Assembly (NCBI GenBank): GCA_034408875.1
Contig: JAWXCJ010000233.1
Span: forward strand, 1-19,923
Source of the DNA: JANNHK01 sp034408875
GTDB taxonomy: Bacteria; Actinomycetota; Acidimicrobiia; IMCC26256; PALSA-610
Length of the DNA: 19,923 bases
Direction: 5' to 3'
Position numbers and translations under genes: made by a program. The notes beneath the pieces are model-generated. The model had not been told where the DNA came from. It worked only from the letters and a program-made list of their open reading frames with translations, and did not search any database. Of the stretch, positions 13,309 through 19,866 are shown piece by piece (the first letter of the stretch is position 1; each line of letters starts with the position of its first letter).

Positions 13309-14576
13309 TTCAGGACGTCGAGGCCTTCGGTGAGGGTGGCGTCGTCGAGGACGAGTGGGGGCAGCAGGCGGACGACGTTGCCTGACGTTCCGGCCGTCAG
13401 GATCACGACGCCCTGGGCGTGGCACGCCGATGCGATTGCTTTCGCGCGTGCCGCGTCGGGGGCGCCGTCGGGGTGCACGAGTTCCATCGCCACCATGGCG
13501 CCGCGGCCGCGCACATCGCCGACGCCGCTCGTGGCCGACTGGATGTCGCGCAGGCGGGCGAGCATCTGGTCGCCGAGGTGGCGGGCGCGCTCGACGAGGC
13601 CTTCCTTCTCGATGACGTCGATCGACGCGAGCGCGGCCGCGCACGAGATCGGGTTGCCGCCGAAGGTGCCGCCGAGACCACCGACGTGGACCGCATCCAT
13701 GACCTCGGCTCGCCCCGTGACGCCCGCGATCGGCATGCCCGCGCCCAGACCCTTGGCCGTTGCGACGAGGTCGGGCACGAGGTGCTCGTCCTCGCACGCG
13801 AACCAGGCGCCAGTGCGACCGAAACCGGTTTGCACTTCGTCGGCGACGAACAGCGCGCCGTTGCGCCGGCACCAGTCCGCGATGCCGGGTAGCCATCCGG
13901 CTTCGGGCACGACGAATCCGCCCTCGCCCGCGATCGGTTCGACGACGACGCACGCGACCTCGGCCGGGTCGACGCTCGCTTCGATCCACGCCAGCGTTTC
14001 GTCGAGGCCGCCGGTGCCACGAAACGGGTACGAGAACGGCGCGCGGTACACCTCGGGCGCGTACGGACCGAACCCCTTCTTGTACGGGTCGACCTTCGCG
14101 GTGAGCGTCAGGCCGAGCAACGTTCGCCCATGGAACGCCTGGTCGAACGCGATCACAGCCGGACGGCCCGTCACCGCGCGCGCGATCTTCACCGTGTTCT
14201 CGATGGCTTCCGCGCCGGAGTTCACGAGGAACGACCGCTTCTCGTGTTCGCCGGGCGTGCGCGCATTCAGGGCTTCGCACACCGCGACGTAACCCTCGTA
14301 CGGCGTCACTTGGAAGCACGTGTGCAGGAAGTGCTCGGCCTGGCGTGAGATCGCGTTGACGACGTGCGGGTGGGCGTGGCCGACGTTGACCACCGCGATG
14401 CCCGCGCCGAGGTCGATCAGCAGATTGCCGTCGACATCTTCGAGCATGCCGCCCTGCCCGGCGACCATGAACACCGGCAACGTCGTACCGACCGCCGCGG
14501 GCACGGCCTGCGTACGCCGGGCCCACAGTTCGCGTGAGCGGGGTCCGGGAATCTCGGTGACGAGACGGCGCGGCAT
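13284..14576 (-). CDS. gabT: 4-aminobutyrate aminotransferase-type class III aminotransferase (GabT-like)
   Basis: The 430-residue protein is a class III PLP aminotransferase with GabT features. NSGAEAIENTVKIAR starts at 119, AFHGRTLLGLTLT follows, then VVEPIAGEGGFVVP near 211-224, ADEVQTGFGRTG with Asp246, and ATAKGLGAGMPIAG with PLP-binding Lys275. The probable reaction is GABA plus 2-oxoglutarate to succinate semialdehyde plus glutamate, the step following the aldehyde dehydrogenase encoded next door. The ATG at 14576 is preceded by AAGGAGG, which overlaps the TAA of the P450 gene, so it is the distal gene of that operon. Its last codons and stop lie in the 20-bp hairpin. Other omega-amino acids, such as 5-aminovalerate, could be substrates. 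Confidence 0.85.
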   Translation of the reverse strand: MPRRLVTEIPGPRSRELWARRTQAVPAAVGTTLPVFMVAGQGGMLEDVDGNLLIDLGAGIAVVNVGHAHPHVVNAISRQAEHFLHTCFQVTPYEGYVAVCEALNARTPGEHEKRSFLVNSGAEAIENTVKIARAVTGRPAVIAFDQAFHGRTLLGLTLTAKVDPYKKGFGPYAPEVYRAPFSYPFRGTGGLDETLAWIEASVDPAEVACVVVEPIAGEGGFVVPEAGWLPGIADWCRRNGALFVADEVQTGFGRTGAWFACEDEHLVPDLVATAKGLGAGMPIAGVTGRAEVMDAVHVGGLGGTFGGNPISCAAALASIDVIEKEGLVERARHLGDQMLARLRDIQSATSGVGDVRGRGAMVAMELVHPDGAPDAARAKAIASACHAQGVVILTAGTSGNVVRLLPPLVLDDATLTEGLDVLKDASIAHT

Positions 14577-14580
14577 AGCT

Positions 14581-14587
14581 CCTCCTT
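14581..14587 (-). promoter_or_regulatory. Ribosome binding site of gabT embedded in the P450 stop
   Basis: AAGGAGG on the minus strand shares bases with the P450 TAA codon (14586-14588) and sits 4 nt before the ATG at 14576. The arrangement TAAGGAGGAGCTATG favours termination-reinitiation between the two genes. Confidence 0.7.
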
Positions 14588-15761
14588 ACACCGTGGGTGA
14601 GAAGCGAACCGGGAGCTCGATCCACCCGTGCATGATCGTCGACCGCGTCGGCCGACCGGCGCCGGCGAGAGCGACGCCGTCGACGCGCGCCAGCAGCTCC
14701 TCGAACAGCACCCGCGCCTCGATGCGGGCCAAGCTCGCACCCAGGCACAAGTGCTGTCCGAACCCGAACGCGACGTGCGCAGGGTCGGAGGGCCGCAGCG
14801 CGTCGAATGCCCCGGCGGCCGGTCCGAACGCGGACTCGTCGCGGTTACCCGACGCGTAGAGCATGATCAGGTAGTCGCCCTCGTGCACCGGTTGGTCGTG
14901 CAGCATCAGGTCCGAGGCTGCGGTGCGCGCGAACGCTTGGACCGGCGTGGTCCAGCGCAGCATTTCCTCGATCGCGCCGGGGATCAGCTCCGGTCGCGCC
15001 CGCAACGCCACGAGCTGGTCGGGATGGTCGGCGAGGGCGCGCACTCCGCCCGAGATCAGGTGGCGTGTGGTCTCGTTGCCGGCAACCAGCAGCGTGACGC
15101 AGAACATCTGGAGTTCGGCCCGGGTGAGCCGGTACCCGTCGAGGTCGGCTTCGACGAGCCGGGCAACGAGGTGGTCACCCCCGCGTTCACGGGTCTCGTC
15201 GACGTGCGAACCGAGGTACTCGAACAGCTCGATCGTTTCGAGCATCGCGCTGGGGTCGTTCTCGCCCGCCGCGATCGCGGCATCTGACCAGCGCCGGAAG
15301 TCGTTGTGCACTTCCTCAGGAATTCCGAGCAGTTCGGCGATCACCGTGACCGGAAGCGGCACCGCGACGTCGGCGACCACGTCCACGTCGCCGCTCAGGT
15401 CGATGCGGTCGAGCGTGCGCCGGGCCAACTCGCGTACCCGGCCTTCGAGGCTCCGCACCGCGCGCGGCGTGAACGCGCGGCTGACGAGCTGGCGGTACTG
15501 CGAATGCTGCGGCGGGTCCATCTGCAGCATTGAAGGCGCGACCGGCGGAGCATTCGTCGAACGCATCGGATCGTTCACGAGCACACCCCGCCCGTTGACG
15601 AAATGTTCCGGGTCGCGCGAGATGGCGCGGATGTCGTCGTACCGGCTCACGACGTGGTGCCCGGGCTTGTACTCGAACACCGGCTCCTCGGCCCGCAGCC
15701 GGGCGAGCACCTCGTAGTGGTCGGGTGCGAGGTACCAGTCGGGATCGTGCGGGTCGATCAC
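14586..15761 (-). CDS. Cytochrome P450
   Basis: This 391-residue soluble bacterial P450 would insert oxygen into an unknown substrate using electrons from a ferredoxin system not encoded here. Visible motifs: the I-helix AGNETT at 227-232 for oxygen activation, the K-helix ExxR as EMLR at 266-269, FART around 277-280 and the heme loop FGFGQHLCLG at 332-341 with axial Cys339. The WVNDP-like VNDPMRS and MDPPQHSQYR segments are typical of the actinobacterial class. The start is GTG at 15761, overlapping the upstream stop in GTGA, with GAGGAGG 10 nt before it; an in-frame extension to 16052 is Arg-rich and rejected. It is coupled on both sides, upstream to the gene relic and downstream to gabT, although no obvious GABA-related role for a P450 is known to me. 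Confidence 0.92.
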   Translation of the reverse strand: MIDPHDPDWYLAPDHYEVLARLRAEEPVFEYKPGHHVVSRYDDIRAISRDPEHFVNGRGVLVNDPMRSTNAPPVAPSMLQMDPPQHSQYRQLVSRAFTPRAVRSLEGRVRELARRTLDRIDLSGDVDVVADVAVPLPVTVIAELLGIPEEVHNDFRRWSDAAIAAGENDPSAMLETIELFEYLGSHVDETRERGGDHLVARLVEADLDGYRLTRAELQMFCVTLLVAGNETTRHLISGGVRALADHPDQLVALRARPELIPGAIEEMLRWTTPVQAFARTAASDLMLHDQPVHEGDYLIMLYASGNRDESAFGPAAGAFDALRPSDPAHVAFGFGQHLCLGASLARIEARVLFEELLARVDGVALAGAGRPTRSTIMHGWIELPVRFSPTV

Positions 15762-16063
15762 AGGAACGAGGCCTCCTCGGTCAGCCCGAGGTCGGCGTGC
15801 CGGCCGCGCCATTCGCCGTTCCAGTGCCCGTCGAAGCCCGGGTACAGGCCGGTACCGAGATGGAAGCCGGTTTCCGAGAGCGGCCTGATCTCGATGGCGC
15901 GTGCCGCCCCGTCGTTCATCGTGAAGTGCAGGGTGCGGCCGAGCACGCGCCGGTTGTCGTCGCGCACCTTCAACTCCGGTACCAGTGCCGCAAAGTGTTC
16001 CTTGCGCCCGTTCCCGTGCCTGACCCCGCCCTGAAACTCGACGCGCTGCCACGCCGTATCCAT
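15758..16063 (-). CDS. Truncated protein of unknown function, C-terminal piece of a lipocalin-like family
   Basis: An open frame of 101 residues starts at ATG 16063 and ends overlapping the P450 start (GTGA). It contains ETGFHLGTGLYPGFDGHWNG followed by EWRG, which I recognise from longer (about 350-residue) actinobacterial proteins of unknown function, probably those annotated DUF7064/DUF7065. Only the C-terminal part of such a protein is present, and its own end also looks short. The N-terminal part of apparently the same family lies upstream in another frame (16108-16254), and a 46-nt repeat sits at the break. Translation is possible because the start and the tight coupling to the P450 are intact. 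It may be a relic. Confidence 0.55.
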   Translation of the reverse strand: MDTAWQRVEFQGGVRHGNGRKEHFAALVPELKVRDDNRRVLGRTLHFTMNDGAARAIEIRPLSETGFHLGTGLYPGFDGHWNGEWRGRHADLGLTEEASFL

Positions 16064-16106
16064 GGCTCTCTCACTGCGCCGTCGGTGGCTCCGCTGCGTC
16101 CGCACG
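16061..16106 (-). repeat. 46-nt repeat, copy A
   Basis: Copy A matches copy B (16254-16299) at about 42 of 46 positions, including a 33-nt core with one mismatch (16074-16106 against 16267-16299). Read on the minus strand it ends in CATG, and that ATG is the start of the 101-residue frame. Confidence 0.8.
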
Positions 16107-16107
16107 G

Positions 16108-16254
16108 CGAGCCGTCGCGCGCGCCCGCCATCGCGCAGACCTTCTCGGTCCAGAACCGGTCGCTCCGGGAGACGGTCGCGAACGTGTCGACGATCTGGTT
16201 GTTGAACGTCTCGTCGGCCGCGACCAGCGGACTAATCGTCGGATCGGATGTCAC
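16108..16254 (-). pseudogene. N-terminal fragment of the same broken gene
   Basis: From a GTG at 16254 about 49 codons read as a plausible N-terminus, including VDTFATVSRSDRFWTEKVCA then MAGARDGS. I recognise this pattern as the start of the same actinobacterial family of unknown function whose C-terminal piece follows at 15758-16063. Recognisable similarity stops at the serine codon at 16108-16110, and repeat copy A begins one codon later. The frame then runs on into Arg/Ser-rich shadow sequence, and the C-terminal piece is in another frame. The middle of the gene, well over 100 codons by my estimate of family length, appears to be missing. Confidence 0.5.
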
Positions 16255-16299
16255 ATGACTCCCTCTCTGCGCCGTCCGTGGCTCCGCTGCGTCCGCACG
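16254..16299 (-). repeat. 46-nt repeat, copy B
   Basis: Same orientation as copy A, 193 nt away, placed immediately before the N-terminal gene fragment. A third partial unit, TTGGCTTCGCTGCGTCCGCAC on the plus strand (16300-16320), follows directly and matches 19 of 21 bases of 16278-16298, giving a 22-nt tandem period. Confidence 0.8.
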
Positions 16300-16328
16300 T
16301 TGGCTTCGCTGCGTCCGCACCGTGTGCG

Positions 16329-16334
16329 TAGCCT
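16329..16334 (+). promoter_or_regulatory. Putative leaderless -10 box for the phosphotransferase-like gene
   Basis: TAGCCT fits TAnnnT and lies exactly 7 nt before the ATG at 16342, with no Shine-Dalgarno. The tandem repeat unit at 16300-16320 occupies the place where a -35 box would be. Confidence 0.5.
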
Positions 16335-16341
16335 CTCGTCA

Positions 16342-17358
16342 ATGGCCCTCGCTCGGCAACGTGACGTTACCGATGTCCGCCGTGGTCTCTCAGCCTGGTC
16401 GGGCGAATCGGTCGGCGAACTGACCCAACCTTCGGCCGGTGGGCTTTCGAGTGACACGTACCTGTTCCAAGCCGGTGGGCGCGACCTCGTCGCCCGGCTA
16501 CCACCGTTGGGTGAAGGGTTGTTTCCCAGCTACAACCTGGCGGCCCAGGCGTTCGTCATGGAAGCACTGGGTGAACACGGGGTGGTACCCGTGCCCGAGG
16601 TGGTCGAGTACGTCGACGACGAAGACGTGTTGGGTGCGCCGTTCCTCGTCATGGCGCGCGTTCCCGGCCGGGTGCCGACGGACAATCCCTCGTACCTGGT
16701 CGACGGCTGGGTGCACGACGCCGCGCCCGACGACCAGCGCGCGCTGCACGACGCATTCGGGTCGGTGTGCGCACGCGTCAACATGTGCGACTGGGACGCG
16801 ATGGGCTTGACCTTCCTCGCCCGCCCGGGCGGGACCGGCCTCGACGCCGAGATCGCGTGGTGGACGCAGTATCTCGACTGGGCCGCCGCCGGCGCCGACC
16901 TCGCGCCGGTACGCGACGCGCTCGCGTGGTGCGCCGCGCAGGCGCCGACCGATCCGCTTCCACCCGCACTGTTGTGGGGCGACGTGCGCATCCCCAACAT
17001 CGTGTTCGACGACGCCTTCCAACCCGCTGCGGTCCTTGATTGGGAGATGGCGTCGATCGGCCCGGCCGAGATCGACCTGGGCTGGTTCCTTGCAATTCAC
17101 AAGATGTCGGTCGGCGTCGGCGCCACCACCGAACTCCCGGGCTTTCGCCCGCCCGACGAGTTCGTCGCGCATTACGAGACGCAGCTCGGGCGGCCGCTCG
17201 TCGACCTCCGCTGGTTCGAAGCCTGGGGCGCGTTCCGGTCGGCCGCGATCATGGTGCGCCTCGCCGTGTTGTTGCGCGAGATCGGCCTCGTCGACGACCT
17301 GCGCTTGCAGGAACGCAACCCTTCTCTGAAGCTGCTGCGGGGGCTGATCGGAAGCTGA
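16342..17358 (+). CDS. Aminoglycoside phosphotransferase (APH)-family protein
   Basis: This 338-residue protein has the kinase-like APH fold. An N-lobe runs from about residue 20 to 110 (GLSSDTYLFQ, DLVARLPP). The catalytic loop LLWGDVRIPNIVF contains the presumed catalytic Asp214 and Asn219; His of the usual HGD is replaced by Trp, as in a common actinobacterial subgroup. Metal-binding Asp233 lies in VLDWEMASIGPAEIDLGWF. Such proteins phosphorylate small hydroxylated molecules, often in acyl-CoA or hydroxy-acid metabolism rather than antibiotic resistance; the substrate is unknown. The ATG at 16342 is preferred over one at 16255, whose extra 29 residues come from repeat DNA. The sequence immediately after its stop is a decayed gene. 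Confidence 0.85.
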   Translation: MALARQRDVTDVRRGLSAWSGESVGELTQPSAGGLSSDTYLFQAGGRDLVARLPPLGEGLFPSYNLAAQAFVMEALGEHGVVPVPEVVEYVDDEDVLGAPFLVMARVPGRVPTDNPSYLVDGWVHDAAPDDQRALHDAFGSVCARVNMCDWDAMGLTFLARPGGTGLDAEIAWWTQYLDWAAAGADLAPVRDALAWCAAQAPTDPLPPALLWGDVRIPNIVFDDAFQPAAVLDWEMASIGPAEIDLGWFLAIHKMSVGVGATTELPGFRPPDEFVAHYETQLGRPLVDLRWFEAWGAFRSAAIMVRLAVLLREIGLVDDLRLQERNPSLKLLRGLIGS

Positions 17359-17849
17359 CAGATCCGTTCTGCCGCTGAAGCACTCGCCCGCGACTTCGGT
17401 GCCGGCGAAGCGCGCACGGTCGTCGAGACTGCCCGCCAGTTGGAACAACTCCCCGCGACGGACGCGGCTGTACGCCGCGGTGACCTGTCCTCGAAGCAGG
17501 CGCAGATGATCGCCGAGGTCGCCAAGTTCAACCCGTCTGCCGAGACGCAATTGTTGAAGGCCGCCGAACAAGGTTTTTCGCCCTGACGCGATGCGTGCAT
17601 CGCGGCACGCGCCGCGGTCGAAGACCCGGCGGAGCGGTCGGGAACGGCAACTCAAGTTGCGGAGTCTGCGGACGTGGACCGACGCCGCGGTACAACGGAC
17701 CTTCCGGGAACGGCGCACCGACCACGGTGCACTCCCGGCCGAACTGAAGACGGCGCTGCTCGGGCGCGGCCACGAATGCGAGACCGACGGCTGTGATTGC
17801 ACCGGGTATCTCGAAATCGACCAGACCCCCGCCCGCGCGTGTGGCCTAG
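17359..17849 (+). pseudogene. Degraded DUF222/HNH endonuclease gene (13E12-repeat family)
   Basis: This otherwise empty stretch is a relic of the actinobacterial DUF222-HNH family. The first frame (17359-17586) reads like the DUF222 helical region, with ARTVVETARQLEQLPATDAA and GDLSSKQAQMIAEVA, then meets TGA at 17584. Beyond it the same frame continues with RDACIAARAAVEDPAER (to about 17637). The signal then shifts by one frame: QLKLRSLRTWTD, followed after an apparent internal deletion by LPAELKTALLGRGHECETDG and CDCTGYLEID. The HNH part is cut off, and the expected His after EID is Gln. The start is missing. The end runs into the 3' end of the opposing oxidoreductase gene (stop at 17846). 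Confidence 0.75.
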
Positions 17850-18952
17850 TCGGCGAACTCCGGGATCACGTGCTTGCCCATCAGCTCGATGGAGCGCATC
17901 ACTTCTTCGTGCGGGATCTTGTACGGGTTCAACAGGCAGAACAACAGGTCGCACCCGATCGCCTCGTAGCGTTTCGCGATCTCGATGCAGCGGTCGGGGT
18001 CGCCGACCACACCCGCCCCGCTGTCGTACAGGTAGTCCATGTTCAGCGCGTCGGACATTCCCGACTCCGTCATCTTCTTGGCCTCTCCGGCGTACGCGTA
18101 GTTGCCGAGGTCCTGCCCGTAGGCCTCCATGTACTCGGCGAGCGACGCGATGTGCTTCACCGCGGTCTTGGGGTACCACACGAACGATTCCTCGGCGACG
18201 GCACGTGCTTTCTCGTTGGTGTCGTTGCAGTGCACCATCGTGAACGTGGCCGCCTGCGCGTTGCGGAACGCGCCGATCGGCGTCGTGCAATCGGCCTGCC
18301 CGCGCTGGTAGTTGACGAGCCGTTCCTCGAGCGCTTCCGGCGGCTGGCCGACCGTGAACGACAGCAGGCCGATGCCGTGCTTGCCGATCTCGTAGTGCCC
18401 TTCAAGGCTCGATGTCGCACCCCAGATCGGCGGGTGCGGATCTTGGAACGGCTTGGGCGACACGCGCCGCTTGGGCATCGACCAGTGCTTGCCCTGGAAC
18501 TCGTACTCCTCGTTGGTCCAGCATCCGACGATGTGTTCGAGTGCCTCGTGCCACATCTCCCGCGTCTCGCGCGGGTCGACACCGAAGCCTTCGATTTCGG
18601 CACGCGTCGACGAACGGCCCGTGCCGAACTCGACGCGCCCGCCGCTGATGAGGTCGAGCACCGCGACACTCTCGGCGGTGCGCACGGGGTGGTTGTACGG
18701 CTTCGGCAGCAAGCGCACGCCGTAGCCGAGCCGCAGGTTCTCGGTCACCGCGGCGAGATGCCCGTACAACACCTCCGGGTTGGAGCAGTGCGAGTACTCG
18801 TCGAGGAAGTGGTGCTCGACGGTCCAGAACGAATGGAATCCCATCCTGTCGCCGAGCTTCGCCTGCTCGATCGTGTTCTGGTACGCGTCGTACTCGGAGC
18901 GGGGACCCCAGGGCTTCGCGACCGGGATCTCGTAGAACATCGCGAATTTCAT
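17846..18952 (-). CDS. LLM-class (bacterial luciferase-like) flavin-dependent monooxygenase
   Basis: The 368-residue protein has the luciferase-like TIM barrel that uses reduced flavin (FMN or F420) on an unknown substrate. Characteristic pieces: MKFAMFYEIPVAKPWGPRSE at the start, FHSFWTVEHHFLDEYSHCSN, LRLGYGVRLLPKPYNHPVRT, VAVLDLISGGRVEFGTGRSS and PPIWGATSS. The pattern is closest to the alkanal-monooxygenase-like LLM subgroup. The ATG at 18952 has no good Shine-Dalgarno; a CAAGCT hexamer 6 nt upstream is a weak leaderless candidate. It is divergent from a second LLM gene with only 28 nt between them, so the two may share control. Its 3' end abuts the DUF222 relic. Confidence 0.9.
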   Translation of the reverse strand: MKFAMFYEIPVAKPWGPRSEYDAYQNTIEQAKLGDRMGFHSFWTVEHHFLDEYSHCSNPEVLYGHLAAVTENLRLGYGVRLLPKPYNHPVRTAESVAVLDLISGGRVEFGTGRSSTRAEIEGFGVDPRETREMWHEALEHIVGCWTNEEYEFQGKHWSMPKRRVSPKPFQDPHPPIWGATSSLEGHYEIGKHGIGLLSFTVGQPPEALEERLVNYQRGQADCTTPIGAFRNAQAATFTMVHCNDTNEKARAVAEESFVWYPKTAVKHIASLAEYMEAYGQDLGNYAYAGEAKKMTESGMSDALNMDYLYDSGAGVVGDPDRCIEIAKRYEAIGCDLLFCLLNPYKIPHEEVMRSIELMGKHVIPEFAD

Positions 18953-18980
18953 GGGCGCAGCTTGGCAGACTGCGGGCCTG

Positions 18981-19832
18981 ATGCGCCTGGGCGTCGTGAT
19001 GCTGCCAACCGATCCGTGGCCGGAGACCGTCGCTCGCGCCCGGCGCCTCGAAGCTCTCGGCTACGACCATCTGTGGACGTACGACCACCTCTCTTGGCGC
19101 CGCTACCGCGACCAGCCGTGGCACGCGACCATCCCGTGGCTGACCGGGGTCGCCGCCGCCACCGAGCGGGTACGCATCGGGCCGCTGGTGTCGTCGCCCA
19201 ACTTCCGCCATCCGGTGACGCTGGCCAAAGACGCGATGACGCTCGACCACGTCTCGGGCGGACGGTTCGTGCTCGGCGTCGGCGCGGGCGGACCGGGATG
19301 GGACGCGACCGTCCTGGGCGGGTCGCAGCCGGGCCCGGCCGAACGCGTCGCGCGCCTGGGCGAGTTCGTCGAGGTGATCGACGGCTTGCTGCGCAACGCC
19401 GAGTTCTCGTACCGCGGCGCGCATTACACGGTCGACGACGCGCGCATGTACCCGGGTTGTGTGCAGCAGCCGCGCGTCCCGCTGGCGATCGCGGCTGCGG
19501 GCCCGCGCACGATCGCGCTGGCCGCGCGGTATGCCGACATGTGGATCACGTACGGCGTCGAGACGATGGCCGACCACTCGCGCCGGCTCGACGACGCGTG
19601 CGCAGCCATCGGGCGCGATCCCGCGACGATCGAACGCCTCTACCTTGCGGGCACCGTCGCCGACGAGGGCGTCCTCGCGAGCGTGGAAGGGTTCGGCGAC
19701 TTCTCGGGCCGCGCCGCCGCCCTCGGGTTCACCGACCTGGTGTTCCACCATCCGCGCCCCGACGACCCGGTTTGGACCGAACCCGAGGCCATCATCGAAC
19801 AGATCGCCGAGAATTTCGCCCAACGCGGGTGA
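18981..19832 (+). CDS. LLM-class oxidoreductase, probably F420-dependent
   Basis: This 283-residue luciferase-like protein is shorter and of a different subgroup from its divergent neighbour. It starts MRLGVVMLPTDPWPETVARA and continues with LEALGYDHLWTYDHLSWR, ERVRIGPLVSSPNFRHP, LAKDAMTLDHVSGGRFVLGV and GAGGPGWDATVLG. These features and the C-terminal AAAGPRTIALAARYADMWIT fit coenzyme F420-dependent LLM enzymes common in actinobacteria; FMN use is not excluded. The substrate is unknown. The ATG at 18981 is used because MRLGVV forms the first barrel strand; an ATG at 18951 would add ten atypical residues and overlap the opposite start codon. Confidence 0.87.
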   Translation: MRLGVVMLPTDPWPETVARARRLEALGYDHLWTYDHLSWRRYRDQPWHATIPWLTGVAAATERVRIGPLVSSPNFRHPVTLAKDAMTLDHVSGGRFVLGVGAGGPGWDATVLGGSQPGPAERVARLGEFVEVIDGLLRNAEFSYRGAHYTVDDARMYPGCVQQPRVPLAIAAAGPRTIALAARYADMWITYGVETMADHSRRLDDACAAIGRDPATIERLYLAGTVADEGVLASVEGFGDFSGRAAALGFTDLVFHHPRPDDPVWTEPEAIIEQIAENFAQRG

Positions 19833-19866
19833 TGGTTTCCGGCGGGGCCCGGCACAGACTCCAGCC

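Noticed and set aside
15762..16052. N-terminal extension of the P450 frame
   Set aside because: Low-complexity Arg-rich translation overlapping the upstream frame; the GTG at 15761 overlaps the stop of that frame and precedes a normal P450 N-terminus.
16255..16341. Start of the phosphotransferase at the ATG at 16255
   Set aside because: The 29 extra residues are translated from the repeat units, and the -10-like box lies within that stretch.
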